Part shown: one piece after another, positions 46,890-55,649 of the stretch
Position numbering within the stretch: the stretch's first letter is position 1
How the letters are laid out: every line of letters starts with the position of its first letter
NCBI GenBank assembly: GCA_051870875.1
Contig: JBJECG010000065.1
Coordinates: 1-64,000 of the forward strand
DNA length: 64,000 nucleotides
Reading direction: 5' to 3'
DNA from: Aphodosoma sp051870875
GTDB lineage: Bacteria > Bacteroidota > Bacteroidia > Bacteroidales > Paludibacteraceae
Made by a program: the position numbers and the translations under genes
The notes under the pieces: generated by a model
Told to the model about the DNA's origin: nothing
The model's input: the letters and a program-made list of their open reading frames with translations, nothing else
Database searches by the model: none

Positions 46890-47714
46890 TTACCGTCGGC
46901 CGGCAGACTTTTCTCCTTCGGAAAAATCAAGATACGGGAGCAACCGCTCCAACTCTTCAGCTGTAAACTCTTTGATACGGCTGATATCATCGGGAGAGAG
47001 CGTCCCATTGTGCCGGCTGTCCCAACGCAAGTCATATATAGCCCGGGCCTGATAATAATTGATATACGGATGTCTGCGCAGACACTCTACCCCGCAACGG
47101 TTGACCGGCACACGCCGCAACGCCGCACTGTCAATAACAACGTAAGGCCGCAATGCCTCTACCACCGAGTCAGGCAAGATACCGACTTCCGCCAGTTGGC
47201 CGGCAGAAACGAATCCGCCCAGCTTCTCCCTGTACTTCACTATTCCCGATGCCCTTACCGTTCCTATGCCAGGCAACTTCACCAACAGTGCCGTATCGGC
47301 ATGGTTGATGTCAAACGCAAAAAACTCCTTCTTGCCATACTTGTACTTCACGGTCACACCACTCCCGTTTCCGGCAGAATCCGGCGTACCCGGCTTCAGG
47401 CCATCCGGCAGACGGCCGGCCGGACTACGGGTACCGGCATCCGGCACATCTGTCCTTACATGGCGATACGCTTTCTCCCGTCCCGGCATCCGCAACGAAT
47501 CGCAGCTCACCAGTCGGGCCTCAAACTCCGCCACCTGGGCAGACAGCAGAGAATCGTCAGCAGCCAGTACAAATCCGCCAGACCGCTTCACCACGCTGCC
47601 AACGGCACCGGCATGCAACAGGCACCACATCACAGCTGCCGCTGCCACAAACAACGCGAGGACAGAAATCACGACTTTCTGTCCCCGCGTATATATATGC
47701 CCTCTATATTCCAT
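46890..47714 (-). CDS. membrane-anchored helix-hairpin-helix (ComEA-like) protein
   Basis: A 274-residue protein with one N-terminal membrane helix (about 13-33), a low-complexity linker, and two helix-hairpin-helix blocks: FDINHADTALLVKLPGIGTVRASGIVKYREKLGGF (about 133-167) and a second around VNRCGVECLRRHPYINYYQARAIYDLR. This layout matches ComEA-type proteins, which bind incoming DNA during transformation. No other competence gene is beside it. It lies 16 bases after the asparaginase gene, so it is probably last in the EamA - asparaginase - ComEA operon. Confidence 0.85.
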   Translation of the reverse strand: MEYRGHIYTRGQKVVISVLALFVAAAAVMWCLLHAGAVGSVVKRSGGFVLAADDSLLSAQVAEFEARLVSCDSLRMPGREKAYRHVRTDVPDAGTRSPAGRLPDGLKPGTPDSAGNGSGVTVKYKYGKKEFFAFDINHADTALLVKLPGIGTVRASGIVKYREKLGGFVSAGQLAEVGILPDSVVEALRPYVVIDSAALRRVPVNRCGVECLRRHPYINYYQARAIYDLRWDSRHNGTLSPDDISRIKEFTAEELERLLPYLDFSEGEKSAGRR

Positions 47715-47730
47715 ACCGCCTGCTACGGAA

Positions 47731-48774
47731 TCAATACGACATCTCGCCCTTCAGCGGTTCCTGCATCAACCGTTTCACAGTATCGGAATCTTCATACCGG
47801 CCCAAGAGGAACATCAATTTGGTGACGGCAGCCTCGGTGGTCATATCCCTACCAGACACCACTCCGGCATCTATCAGATTTACACTTGCCTCATAACGCC
47901 CCATCTCGACACCGCCGGCCCGGCATTGCGAAACATTTACCGTCACCACGCCACGCTTTCCGGCCTCGGCTATCGTATCACGCAGCCAAAGAGCAGTCGG
48001 CGCGTTGCCCGACCCGTAACTCTCCAATACCACGGCACGCAGCCCCCCGATGGCATACACAGCCTTCACAGTGGCCGGCGTTATACCCGGGAAAAGTTTC
48101 AATATCACCACATTCGAATCGAAATGAGTGGAAACAGACAGACTGCCCGCCCCCTCTTCCCTGTGGATATTATGCTCGTAATATTTGATATGCACGCCGG
48201 TACGCACCAGTTCCGGATAGTTGAACGATGCAAAAGCGTTGAAATCTTCGGAATTGCGTTTGGTGGTACGATTGCCGCGCATCAGTTTGTCTTCAAAGAA
48301 GAGGCATACCTCCGGTACCATGGCGCGGCCGTATTCGTCCTTGGCGGCCGCCAGTTCTATGGCCGTTATCAAGTTTTCTTTCGCATCGCTGCGCAACACT
48401 CCCACCGGCAGTTGCGATCCGGTGAAAATGACCGGTTTCGTCAGGCCGTCAAGCATAAACGAAAGCGCCGAAGCCGAATAAGCCATAGTATCCGTACCAT
48501 GAAGCACCACAAAGCCATCGAAATCGTTGTAATGACGCTCGATAAGCGTGGCTATGTCAATCCAGTCGGATGCCGTTATGTCGCTCGAATCAATAAGCGG
48601 ACTGAACGAGACCGAAGATATGTTGACGTGCAACATTTCCAACTCCGGAATGAAACTCAACACACGACTGGTGTCCAGCGGAGCCAGCGAATGGTTGGTA
48701 CTGTTCTCCCCCATGCTTATGGTTCCGCCGGTGAATATCAAAAGGACTGAACTTTTATGTTCTCCCATAGTCAT
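47731..48774 (-). CDS. ansA: type I (cytosolic) L-asparaginase
   Basis: A 347-residue enzyme hydrolysing asparagine to aspartate and ammonia. FTGGTISM (about 14-21) holds the first catalytic threonine and LHGTDTMAYSASAL (about 96-109) the second Thr-Asp pair. There is no signal peptide, so it acts in the cytosol, unlike the periplasmic type II enzymes. The start overlaps the EamA stop by four bases (ATGA), which decides the start at 48774. Confidence 0.93.
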   Translation of the reverse strand: MTMGEHKSSVLLIFTGGTISMGENSTNHSLAPLDTSRVLSFIPELEMLHVNISSVSFSPLIDSSDITASDWIDIATLIERHYNDFDGFVVLHGTDTMAYSASALSFMLDGLTKPVIFTGSQLPVGVLRSDAKENLITAIELAAAKDEYGRAMVPEVCLFFEDKLMRGNRTTKRNSEDFNAFASFNYPELVRTGVHIKYYEHNIHREEGAGSLSVSTHFDSNVVILKLFPGITPATVKAVYAIGGLRAVVLESYGSGNAPTALWLRDTIAEAGKRGVVTVNVSQCRAGGVEMGRYEASVNLIDAGVVSGRDMTTEAAVTKLMFLLGRYEDSDTVKRLMQEPLKGEMSY

Positions 48775-49682
48775 TGAATATTAGGTTGTTTATTATTGAT
48801 TCTTTTATCAGCGGTACCCGACACTATCAGTATCACGGCAGCGAGTATGAGTGCTATGCCTATCATCAGCCTCAATGTAAAACGTTCGCCAAAGACAAAT
48901 ACGCCGATTGCCACTGCCGTAACAGGTTCGAGCGCGCCCATGATGGCTGCCGGAGTGGAGCCGACCATACGGATGGCAATTGCCATTGTGACGAGCGATA
49001 CCAGTGTAGGCACCACGCCAAGCATGGCCGCATACCCCCACTGAAGCGTGCCGTGAAGCATGACTATCCTGCCGGAAACGTCACCTGCAAACGAATATGC
49101 AGCTACCGTTACCAGTGCAAACACCAACACGTAAAATGTAAGCTTTACCGATGACATGTCCAGTTTCGCCTGATTGACAATGACTATATATACAGCGTAT
49201 GTGAGCGATGACACCATGACCAGAATGACACCAGTCATGCTGAGCACAGCCCCGCCATCACCCCTGTAGAGCATTGCTATTCCCACTAAAGCCAAAAGGA
49301 TGGATAGCACAGTCCTCCAAGTGATGCGTTCCCCGAAAAACAGAGCCATGATCACCGCCACCATCACCGGATACACAAACAGCAGAGCAGAAGCTATGCC
49401 TGCTTCCATATACAGGAAACTGCCGAAAAGAGTGAGCGACGACGCGCCGAACAGCACACCGAGCACCGCCACGACACCGAGTTCGCGCCACCGTATGCCA
49501 AACGGTTCACGTTTCAGAAGTATGATAAGCAGCAGACCCGACACGGCAATGAGGTAACGGAAAAAGATCACCGTATTGACGTTCACCCCATCGGCATACA
49601 AATACAACGCGCCGAGCGGATTGGTTCCGTAGCAAACCGCCGCCACAATTCCGAAAAATATGCCCTTTACCTTATTGCCCAT
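48771..49682 (-). CDS. EamA-family (DMT) transporter
   Basis: A 303-residue inner-membrane protein with ten hydrophobic segments arranged as two five-helix EamA repeats, the second ending GALEPVTAVAIGVFVFGERFTLR. Members export amino acids, nucleotides or drugs; pairing with asparaginase (overlapping by four bases) makes an amino-acid or amide substrate plausible but unproven. The promoter is at 49733-49740 on the minus strand, with a 10-base direct repeat just upstream. Confidence 0.9.
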   Translation of the reverse strand: MGNKVKGIFFGIVAAVCYGTNPLGALYLYADGVNVNTVIFFRYLIAVSGLLLIILLKREPFGIRWRELGVVAVLGVLFGASSLTLFGSFLYMEAGIASALLFVYPVMVAVIMALFFGERITWRTVLSILLALVGIAMLYRGDGGAVLSMTGVILVMVSSLTYAVYIVIVNQAKLDMSSVKLTFYVLVFALVTVAAYSFAGDVSGRIVMLHGTLQWGYAAMLGVVPTLVSLVTMAIAIRMVGSTPAAIMGALEPVTAVAIGVFVFGERFTLRLMIGIALILAAVILIVSGTADKRINNKQPNIQ

Positions 49683-49732
49683 ATCTGTAAAAAGCTGACT
49701 GCCAACTCCTATATAATCCTAAAGTTCAGGCG

Positions 49733-49740
49733 CAAAGATA
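49733..49740 (-). promoter_or_regulatory. -7 box of the EamA-asparaginase-ComEA operon
   Basis: TATCTTTG on the minus strand, 51 bases before the EamA ATG. Confidence 0.6.
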
Positions 49741-49746
49741 CAAAAA

Positions 49747-49776
49747 AATGGCACATACGCACCATCAATGGCACAT
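49747..49776. repeat. 10-base direct repeat, possible operator
   Basis: AATGGCACAT occurs at 49747-49756 and 49767-49776, so 20 bases apart, in the core-promoter region of the EamA operon and upstream of nfnA's -7 box. Confidence 0.45.
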
Positions 49777-49836
49777 CTAATTTTCGCACCGGCCGAAATA
49801 TACTGATTTTGTATATGTATTTTGAAAAAAATATTG

Positions 49837-49844
49837 TACCTTTG
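49837..49844 (+). promoter_or_regulatory. -7 box of the NfnAB-type operon
   Basis: TACCTTTG, about 125 bases upstream of the first gene of the pair. Confidence 0.6.
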
Positions 49845-49968
49845 CCGTGCATAATGCAGGATAGACGTGTGATAATACGGCATTTAAGCGATTTTGCTGT
49901 ATTCCATGCGGTTTTGTCTGTATTTATATTCCTGAACCAGAATATCAAAAAGCACACATACCGGAAAG

Positions 49969-50799
49969 ATGAACAAGATTGTTGACAAAAAGCACTTTTC
50001 AGCCAATGTGGTAATGCTGGAAATAGAAGCTCCGCTGATTGCACGTACCCGCAAAGCGGGGCATTTTGTTATTGTACGTGCAGACAAGGACGGCGAGCGC
50101 ATACCGCTCACCATAGCAGACTCCGACCCCGAACGCGGAACAATCACCCTCGTAGTGCAGATGATGGGCGTAAGTTCCATGAAACTGTGCCGTCTCGGCA
50201 TCGGCGATGAAGTGAACGATATAGTAGGGCCGCTCGGCAAAGCCACTCATATAGAAAAATTCGGCACTGTGATATGTGCAGGCGGAGGAGTGGGAGTAGC
50301 GCCGATGCTTCCGATAATCAAAGCCATGAAACAAGCCGGCAACCGCGTGATATCAATCCTTGCAGGGAGGACGAAAGACCTTATCATACTCGAAGAGCAG
50401 GTGCGCGAACATTCCGATGAAGTGGTGATAATGACCGATGACGGCTCATACGGCAACAAAGGGTTGATTACAAACGGCATAGAAATGGTCATAAACCGCG
50501 AGAAAACGGATATGTGTGTGACCATAGGGCCGGCCGTCATGATGAAATTCGTAAGTATCCTGACCAGGAAATACGGAATACCTACCATAGCATCGCTCAA
50601 CACCATAATGGTAGACGGCACCGGCATGTGCGGAGCCTGCCGTGTATCAGTAGGCGGAGTGACCAAATTCGTATGCGTCGACGGACCTGAATTCGATGCG
50701 CATCAGGTGGACTTCGATGAAATGATGATGCGCCTTTCGGCATACCGCGAAGAAGAAGCTGAAGCGAAGCAGCGCTATCTGGAATCCGTCCGGGAATGA
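49969..50799 (+). CDS. NfnA/SudB-type FAD/NAD-binding oxidoreductase subunit
   Basis: A 276-residue flavoprotein of the ferredoxin-NADP reductase/dihydroorotate-dehydrogenase-electron-transfer superfamily. FAD contacts (RKAGHFVIVRADKDGERIPLTI) precede the NAD domain with GGGVGVAPMLPI. A [2Fe-2S] motif GMCGACRV with a later cysteine (Cys221, Cys224, Cys236) is at the C-terminus. With the next gene it forms the pair known as NfnAB (ferredoxin-NADP transhydrogenase with electron bifurcation) or as sulfide dehydrogenase. The precise reaction needs testing. Confidence 0.88.
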   Translation: MNKIVDKKHFSANVVMLEIEAPLIARTRKAGHFVIVRADKDGERIPLTIADSDPERGTITLVVQMMGVSSMKLCRLGIGDEVNDIVGPLGKATHIEKFGTVICAGGGVGVAPMLPIIKAMKQAGNRVISILAGRTKDLIILEEQVREHSDEVVIMTDDGSYGNKGLITNGIEMVINREKTDMCVTIGPAVMMKFVSILTRKYGIPTIASLNTIMVDGTGMCGACRVSVGGVTKFVCVDGPEFDAHQVDFDEMMMRLSAYREEEAEAKQRYLESVRE

Positions 50800-50845
50800 T
50801 CCGGCACAAACCATCCGATCCCTACCCCATCACGACACAATACAT

Positions 50846-52297
50846 ATGGAAGCACGTAATGAAGCATGGCGCGAAGCTTTGCGCCAAAGCATGAAACCGA
50901 AAGAACGCATGGCACTGGAAAGAGTGAAAATGAACGAACTTCCCGGTGACTACCGCAATAAAAACACAGAAGAGGTCAACCAAGGTCTCACCAAAGAGCA
51001 GGCTCTGCTCGAAGCCCGCCGATGCCTCGACTGCCCAACCCCGTCATGTATGACAGGCTGCCCCGTGAGCATCAACATTCCCACTTTCATCAAGAACATC
51101 GAACGCGGGGAAATACTTGAAGCCGCACGTGTACTGAAACAAACATCATCACTTCCGGCCGTCTGCGGCCGCGTGTGCCCCCAGGAACGCCAGTGCGAAA
51201 GCAAGTGCATCCACACCAAAAGCGGCAGACCTGCCGTGGCAATAGGCTACCTTGAGCGTTTCGCATCCGACTATGAACGCAACAGCGGCAATATCGCACT
51301 TCCAGAAGTGGCAGCCCGCAACGGCATAAAGATAGCAGTTGTAGGCTCAGGCCCCTGCGGCCTCTCATTTGCCGGCGACATGGCCAAGTACGGCTATGAC
51401 GTGACAGTATTCGAAGCACTTCACGAAATCGGAGGCGTACTCAAATACGGAATTCCGGAGTTCCGTCTTCCCAAAGACATAGTCGACGTTGAAATCGGCA
51501 ATCTTGAGAAAATCGGCGTACGCTTCGTGAAAAACTGCATTGTAGGCAAAACCATCACCTACAAGCAGCTTATGGACGAAGGATTCCGCGCAATGTTCGT
51601 GGCGAGCGGAGCGGGACTGCCCAATTTCATGAACATACCAGGCGAAAACCTCATCGGCATCATGTCGAGCAACGAATACCTCACCCGCGTCAACCTCATG
51701 GGAGGAGCCAAGACTGAAAAAGACACGCCAGTATTCAAAGGCAAGCGTGTGGCAGTAATAGGCGGAGGCAATACCGCCATGGACTCCGTACGCACGGCAA
51801 AACGTCTCGGAGCGGAACGCGCCATGATAGTCTACCGACGCTCGGAAGAAGAAATGCCCGCACGTCTCGAAGAAATAAAGCATGCCAAGGAAGAAGGTGT
51901 CGAATTTCTGAATCTTCACAACCCCATCGAATACAAAGGCGATGAAAAAGGCCGCGTATGCCGGATGCTCCTCCAGAAGATGGCTCTGGGCGAACCGGAC
52001 GCATCAGGCCGCCGCAAACCGGAGCCTATACCTGGAGCCGTAGAATCCATTGATGTCGATGAAGTGATAGTCAGCGTAGGCGTATCGCCGAACCCCATCA
52101 TTCCAAGCTCGATACAGGGTCTCAACGTATCGCGTAAAGGCACCATCGAAGTGGATGACAGCATGCAAAGCTCCATACCTGCAATCTTTGCCGGCGGCGA
52201 CATAGTCCGAGGCGGGGCAACCGTAATCCTCGCCATGGGCGACGGAAGAAAGGCCGCAGCTTCGATGCACGCCAAAATCAGTGCCGGTGAAATCTGA
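50846..52297 (+). CDS. NfnB/SudA-type NADPH-dependent glutamate-synthase-small-chain-like subunit
   Basis: A 483-residue partner of the preceding gene, 46 bases downstream. The N-terminus has the cysteine-rich iron-sulfur domain (CLDCPTPSCMTGCPVS... and VCGRVCPQERQCESKC), then an FAD-binding GSGPCGLSFA (about 161-170) and a second dinucleotide site GGGNTAMDSVRTA (about 307-319). The family is often labelled glutamate synthase small subunit (GltA), but next to an NfnA-type gene and without a GltB, electron transfer between NADH, NADPH and ferredoxin is more likely. Confidence 0.9.
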   Translation: MEARNEAWREALRQSMKPKERMALERVKMNELPGDYRNKNTEEVNQGLTKEQALLEARRCLDCPTPSCMTGCPVSINIPTFIKNIERGEILEAARVLKQTSSLPAVCGRVCPQERQCESKCIHTKSGRPAVAIGYLERFASDYERNSGNIALPEVAARNGIKIAVVGSGPCGLSFAGDMAKYGYDVTVFEALHEIGGVLKYGIPEFRLPKDIVDVEIGNLEKIGVRFVKNCIVGKTITYKQLMDEGFRAMFVASGAGLPNFMNIPGENLIGIMSSNEYLTRVNLMGGAKTEKDTPVFKGKRVAVIGGGNTAMDSVRTAKRLGAERAMIVYRRSEEEMPARLEEIKHAKEEGVEFLNLHNPIEYKGDEKGRVCRMLLQKMALGEPDASGRRKPEPIPGAVESIDVDEVIVSVGVSPNPIIPSSIQGLNVSRKGTIEVDDSMQSSIPAIFAGGDIVRGGATVILAMGDGRKAAASMHAKISAGEI

Positions 52298-52356
52298 CGC
52301 CCAACAACGAGTTACAACGAAAAATATTCACAAAATACAATAATACCATATCATCT

Positions 52357-53697
52357 ATGAATCTCTACTGGAAAAGACTCTTTGGCAAAATAACACCTAC
52401 AGCCAGACTCGAAGCCCAATACCAGCAAAGCATCGCTGACGCACAACGCTACCGCCAGATATGCGGATCGCCGGAGCTTGCCGAATACAACGAGTTGTTC
52501 AACAAAATAAAATCGCCTGAATTCAAAGAGAACAAACGCACACTCATCTCCAGGAAATACAAGGACACACAATGGTACCGCGACATGACCAAATTCACAA
52601 AACTCGAACACAATGCCGGTCTGCAACTCTACTACCGTGTACTTGAAAGCCCGGAACTCAAAGAATACCTCGAATTCAAGCAAAAACCGGAATACACCAA
52701 ACTCGGCCAGCCTAAAGAAGTGAAAGCCTCGGAGGAGCTTTCGCGTCTGAAACGTTTCGAACAGTCGAAAGAATACAAAACCTATACCCGCTTCCACAAC
52801 TCGTACATCCTGCGCGAATATACGGAGCTTAAAGAAAAAGTCAGTACTCAGGACTTCAAGCAGAACAACGACTTCTGGGCCAACCGCAACCGCTGGCAGA
52901 CAACCAGCGAGTACAAAATGGAGCAGCGTTTCTACGAACTGGACAAAAGCGATGACATCTGCTTTTACAACCGATATAAAAACAGCAAGACATCCAATCT
53001 GTTCCAAAACTATCACAAACTGTTTGAAGACGGATTCGACGGCAATACCCTCAAAACCGACAAATGGGCGCACGGATTTGCATACAACACACCCGTAAAA
53101 CTCCGTAACCACTCCTTTGCCAATGAGAAACAGGCAAATAGCGACAAAAATGCCGTAGTAACCAACGGCATTCTACGCATATTCACAAAATCCGAGCAGA
53201 CCGATGCCATAGCATGGCATCCGGAAAAAGGATTCGTACAGAAGAACTACGAATTTACATCCGATGCAGTCAACTGCCGTAATGCCGTATTCACAAAAGG
53301 CGGCATATTCCAGGCCAAGATGCGCGTATTCGGATCAGACCAGGTAAACCATGCTTTCTGGCTGCAAGGCGACAACAAAAATGTACTGGTCAAAGTAGCC
53401 AGCTTTACAGGCGGAGTCCTTGAAGTAGGCCTGCACTGCAAACATGGCAATGGAATACAAAACACGACAACGCGCATTACAGGGCTGAAATTCAACGAAT
53501 TCTACATCTATACCGTACAATGGACCGACAAGGAGATAATCTGGTATGTCAACAACTACGAAGTGCTGCGCACATCGGCCGACATACCAGCAGAACCTAT
53601 GGCTCCGGTATTCAATTCATACATACCGGAAGACAGAAAAGGTGGAACCGCCAATTTCGACATAGCATTCGTCCGCGTCATGGGTTGCAAAGAATAA
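52357..53697 (+). CDS. repeat protein with C-terminal GH16/concanavalin-like domain
   Basis: A 446-residue protein of unknown function. The first ~225 residues are charged, helical-looking and made of loosely repeated units such as SPELAEYNELFNKIKSPEFKE, SPELKEYLEFKQKPEY and SKEYKTYTRF. The last ~220 residues (from DGFDGNTLKTDKW) resemble a laminarinase-type GH16/concanavalin fold, including MRVFGSDQVNHAFWLQGD, but without the ExDxxE catalytic residues. There is no signal peptide or membrane helix, so the domain would be cytosolic. It follows the NfnAB pair after 59 bases, so it may be in that operon. Confidence 0.7.
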   Translation: MNLYWKRLFGKITPTARLEAQYQQSIADAQRYRQICGSPELAEYNELFNKIKSPEFKENKRTLISRKYKDTQWYRDMTKFTKLEHNAGLQLYYRVLESPELKEYLEFKQKPEYTKLGQPKEVKASEELSRLKRFEQSKEYKTYTRFHNSYILREYTELKEKVSTQDFKQNNDFWANRNRWQTTSEYKMEQRFYELDKSDDICFYNRYKNSKTSNLFQNYHKLFEDGFDGNTLKTDKWAHGFAYNTPVKLRNHSFANEKQANSDKNAVVTNGILRIFTKSEQTDAIAWHPEKGFVQKNYEFTSDAVNCRNAVFTKGGIFQAKMRVFGSDQVNHAFWLQGDNKNVLVKVASFTGGVLEVGLHCKHGNGIQNTTTRITGLKFNEFYIYTVQWTDKEIIWYVNNYEVLRTSADIPAEPMAPVFNSYIPEDRKGGTANFDIAFVRVMGCKE

Positions 53698-53748
53698 TTC
53701 CAACACAAACAACAGCTGCCAAGCACAGATATACAACCTTATGAGAAA

Positions 53749-53788
53749 AGAGGATGTATCGGGATTGCACAATTCCGGTACATCCTCT
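53749..53788 (+). terminator. extended hairpin after the GH16-like gene
   Basis: Forty bases form an almost complete imperfect palindrome: 10 outer pairs (53749-53758 with 53779-53788), one mismatch, then seven inner pairs around GCAC. No T-run follows; it lies 52 bases after the stop and upstream of the DAHP synthase start. Confidence 0.6.
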
Positions 53789-53822
53789 GACAGTGAATAA
53801 GAATTGGCATGACACAGTAGAC

Positions 53823-54821
53823 ATGATTTTACATTTAGACACCTCAATACCGCAGACGCTGCTTGAAAGTTCGGCGGAAATGCTCGATGCCCGCTTCTAC
53901 AGCAAAGGAAGCCACATAGTGTTCATCACCCGTTCATCCGTCAAAACCGAACCTGAAACACTCACACCATACGTCAAAAACCGATGGGAGTCCGATACAG
54001 ACATCCAACTCTCGTCACGCCATTACCACCCCGACACCCGCACAATAGATTTGGGGCATGCCGTCATAGGCGGCAATTCGGGCAATACCGTCATGATAGC
54101 CGGCCCGTGTGCAGTGGAAAGCCGGGAACAGATAGAAGCATCGTGCCGGATGCTCACATCACTTGGCATACATACACTGCGTGCCGGATGCTTCAAGCCC
54201 CGCACCTCACCGTACACATACCGTGGCATGGGCATAAAAGGGCTGGAACTGCTGAAGGAAATGAAAGCCAGATACGGCATGACAATAGTAACGGAAGCAC
54301 GCGACTCGTCCAATATAGACTCCGTAATGGAAACTGCAGACGTGATCCAAATCGGCACAAGAACCATGTACGACTATACACTGCTGGAAGCCTGCGGCAA
54401 AACCGACAAGCCGGTACTTCTCAAACGGAACTACGGCACCACACTGCATGAATTTCTGCAATGTGCCGAATTCATAATGTCCTGCGGCAACGAAAATGTG
54501 ATATTGTGCGAACGCGGCATACGCACATTCGAGACCGCCACACGGTTTACACTCGACCTCTGCGGTGTGGCATGGCTCAAACAACACAGTTCCCTGCCTG
54601 TGATTGCAGATCCGAGCCACGCCATGGGCCTTGCATACGGCATACCCGATCTGGCCCGTGCCTGCACGGCAATGGGGGTAGACGGACTTATGATCGAGAC
54701 CCACCCCTCACCACAAACGGCCAGAAGCGATGCCAGACAACAACTGGACCACGACACTTTCCGAACCTTGTTCCGTTCACTCCAGTCCGTAGCAACCGCC
54801 GTCAACCACAACATAGTCTGA
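53823..54821 (+). CDS. 3-deoxy-7-phosphoheptulonate synthase (class I-beta type)
   Basis: A 332-residue first enzyme of the shikimate pathway, condensing phosphoenolpyruvate and erythrose 4-phosphate. The start at 53823 (MILHLDTS) is chosen, as upstream frame overlaps the hairpin. The N-terminal ~70 residues are the ferredoxin-like domain of the I-beta group. The barrel shows MIAGPCAVES, GCFKPRTSPYTYRG, TEARD, QIGTRTMYDY, LLKRNYG, ICERGIRTFE and ADPSHAMG. No chorismate-mutase fusion is present. It is probably a separate unit from the preceding gene. Confidence 0.94.
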   Translation: MILHLDTSIPQTLLESSAEMLDARFYSKGSHIVFITRSSVKTEPETLTPYVKNRWESDTDIQLSSRHYHPDTRTIDLGHAVIGGNSGNTVMIAGPCAVESREQIEASCRMLTSLGIHTLRAGCFKPRTSPYTYRGMGIKGLELLKEMKARYGMTIVTEARDSSNIDSVMETADVIQIGTRTMYDYTLLEACGKTDKPVLLKRNYGTTLHEFLQCAEFIMSCGNENVILCERGIRTFETATRFTLDLCGVAWLKQHSSLPVIADPSHAMGLAYGIPDLARACTAMGVDGLMIETHPSPQTARSDARQQLDHDTFRTLFRSLQSVATAVNHNIV

Positions 54822-54968
54822 CACAGGATCTATTACATTAGTTTTAGAAACAGCGCAACGAAACCATGCCCCAGAAACCGTCCAAAACGGCAAAAATACG
54901 CATTATTAACAAAAAACAGAGGGAAAATCCGTACAAACGGTGTAAATTAACTTAAAATCCGGCATATT

Positions 54969-55000
54969 ATTGCACAATCATAAAAAAAGGCGTACCTTTG
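54969..55000 (+). promoter_or_regulatory. promoter of the envelope thiol cassette
   Basis: TACCTTTG at 54993-55000 with ATTG at 54969-54972, spacer 20. It places the first gene's start at 55091 and serves the downstream genes too, as no other strong box appears before 60.7 kb. Confidence 0.65.
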
Positions 55001-55090
55001 CGACAAGAAAGTATATGCAACAGTATATTTACGCTCCGCATTACTTGTCATAAAACCAAAACCAGAACAAAAAAAACACACCAAAACATC

Positions 55091-55576
55091 ATGAAACGTA
55101 CATTAGTATTATCATTTGCGGCCATATTGGCTATCAGTTGTTTTGCCCAATTGCCCTCAATCAGCCTGAAAGACATCAACGGTAAAACCGTCAATACCGC
55201 CACCCTTTCCAACAACGGCAAACCATTTATCATCAGTTTCTTTGCCACATGGTGCAAACCGTGCCAGCGTGAACTTGACGCAATCAACGAAGTTATCGCC
55301 GACTGGGAAGATGAAACAGGTGTAAAACTCATAGCAGTATCAATCGACCAAGGCCAGAACATCGACAAGGTAAAACCTCTTGTAGACAGCAAAGGCTGGG
55401 AATACGAGGTGCTTCTCGACCCGAACGGAGATTTCAAGCGTGCACTCAACGTATCGCTCGTCCCTACCGTATTCGTCATTGACGGCAACGGTAAAATTGC
55501 AGAGCAACGTTCCGGTTATACAGATGGTTCTGAACAACATCTTATAGCAAAGGTACGCGAACTTCTCAAGAAATAA
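55091..55576 (+). CDS. TlpA-like periplasmic thioredoxin
   Basis: A 161-residue exported thioredoxin-fold protein. The start at 55091 gives a signal (MKRTLVLSFAAILAISCFAQ); Cys17 could be lipidated (AISC) or the signal cleaved after FAQ. The active site FATWCKPC has Cys55 and Cys58, and VPTVFVIDGNGK carries the cis-proline. Unlike the cytosolic thioredoxins it has the TlpA/ResA-type insertion. It is the first gene of a five-gene cassette and may reduce the cysteine pairs of its neighbours. Confidence 0.88.
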   Translation: MKRTLVLSFAAILAISCFAQLPSISLKDINGKTVNTATLSNNGKPFIISFFATWCKPCQRELDAINEVIADWEDETGVKLIAVSIDQGQNIDKVKPLVDSKGWEYEVLLDPNGDFKRALNVSLVPTVFVIDGNGKIAEQRSGYTDGSEQHLIAKVRELLKK

Positions 55577-55591
55577 ATACCATACAAGCAG

Positions 55592-55627
55592 GCAGCATCG
55601 GCTCTCGAAAATGGCAGCCGATGCTGT
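55592..55627 (+). other. stem-loop between the thioredoxin and DUF6029 genes
   Basis: A stem of 11-12 pairs (55592-55603 with 55615-55626) with an 11-base loop, in a stretch holding an imperfect repeat (GAAAATGGCAGCCGATG and GAAAATGACAGCTGATG). It may reduce read-through so that the first gene is made in excess. Confidence 0.5.
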
Positions 55628-55649
55628 TTGCCATAGAAAATGACAGCTG

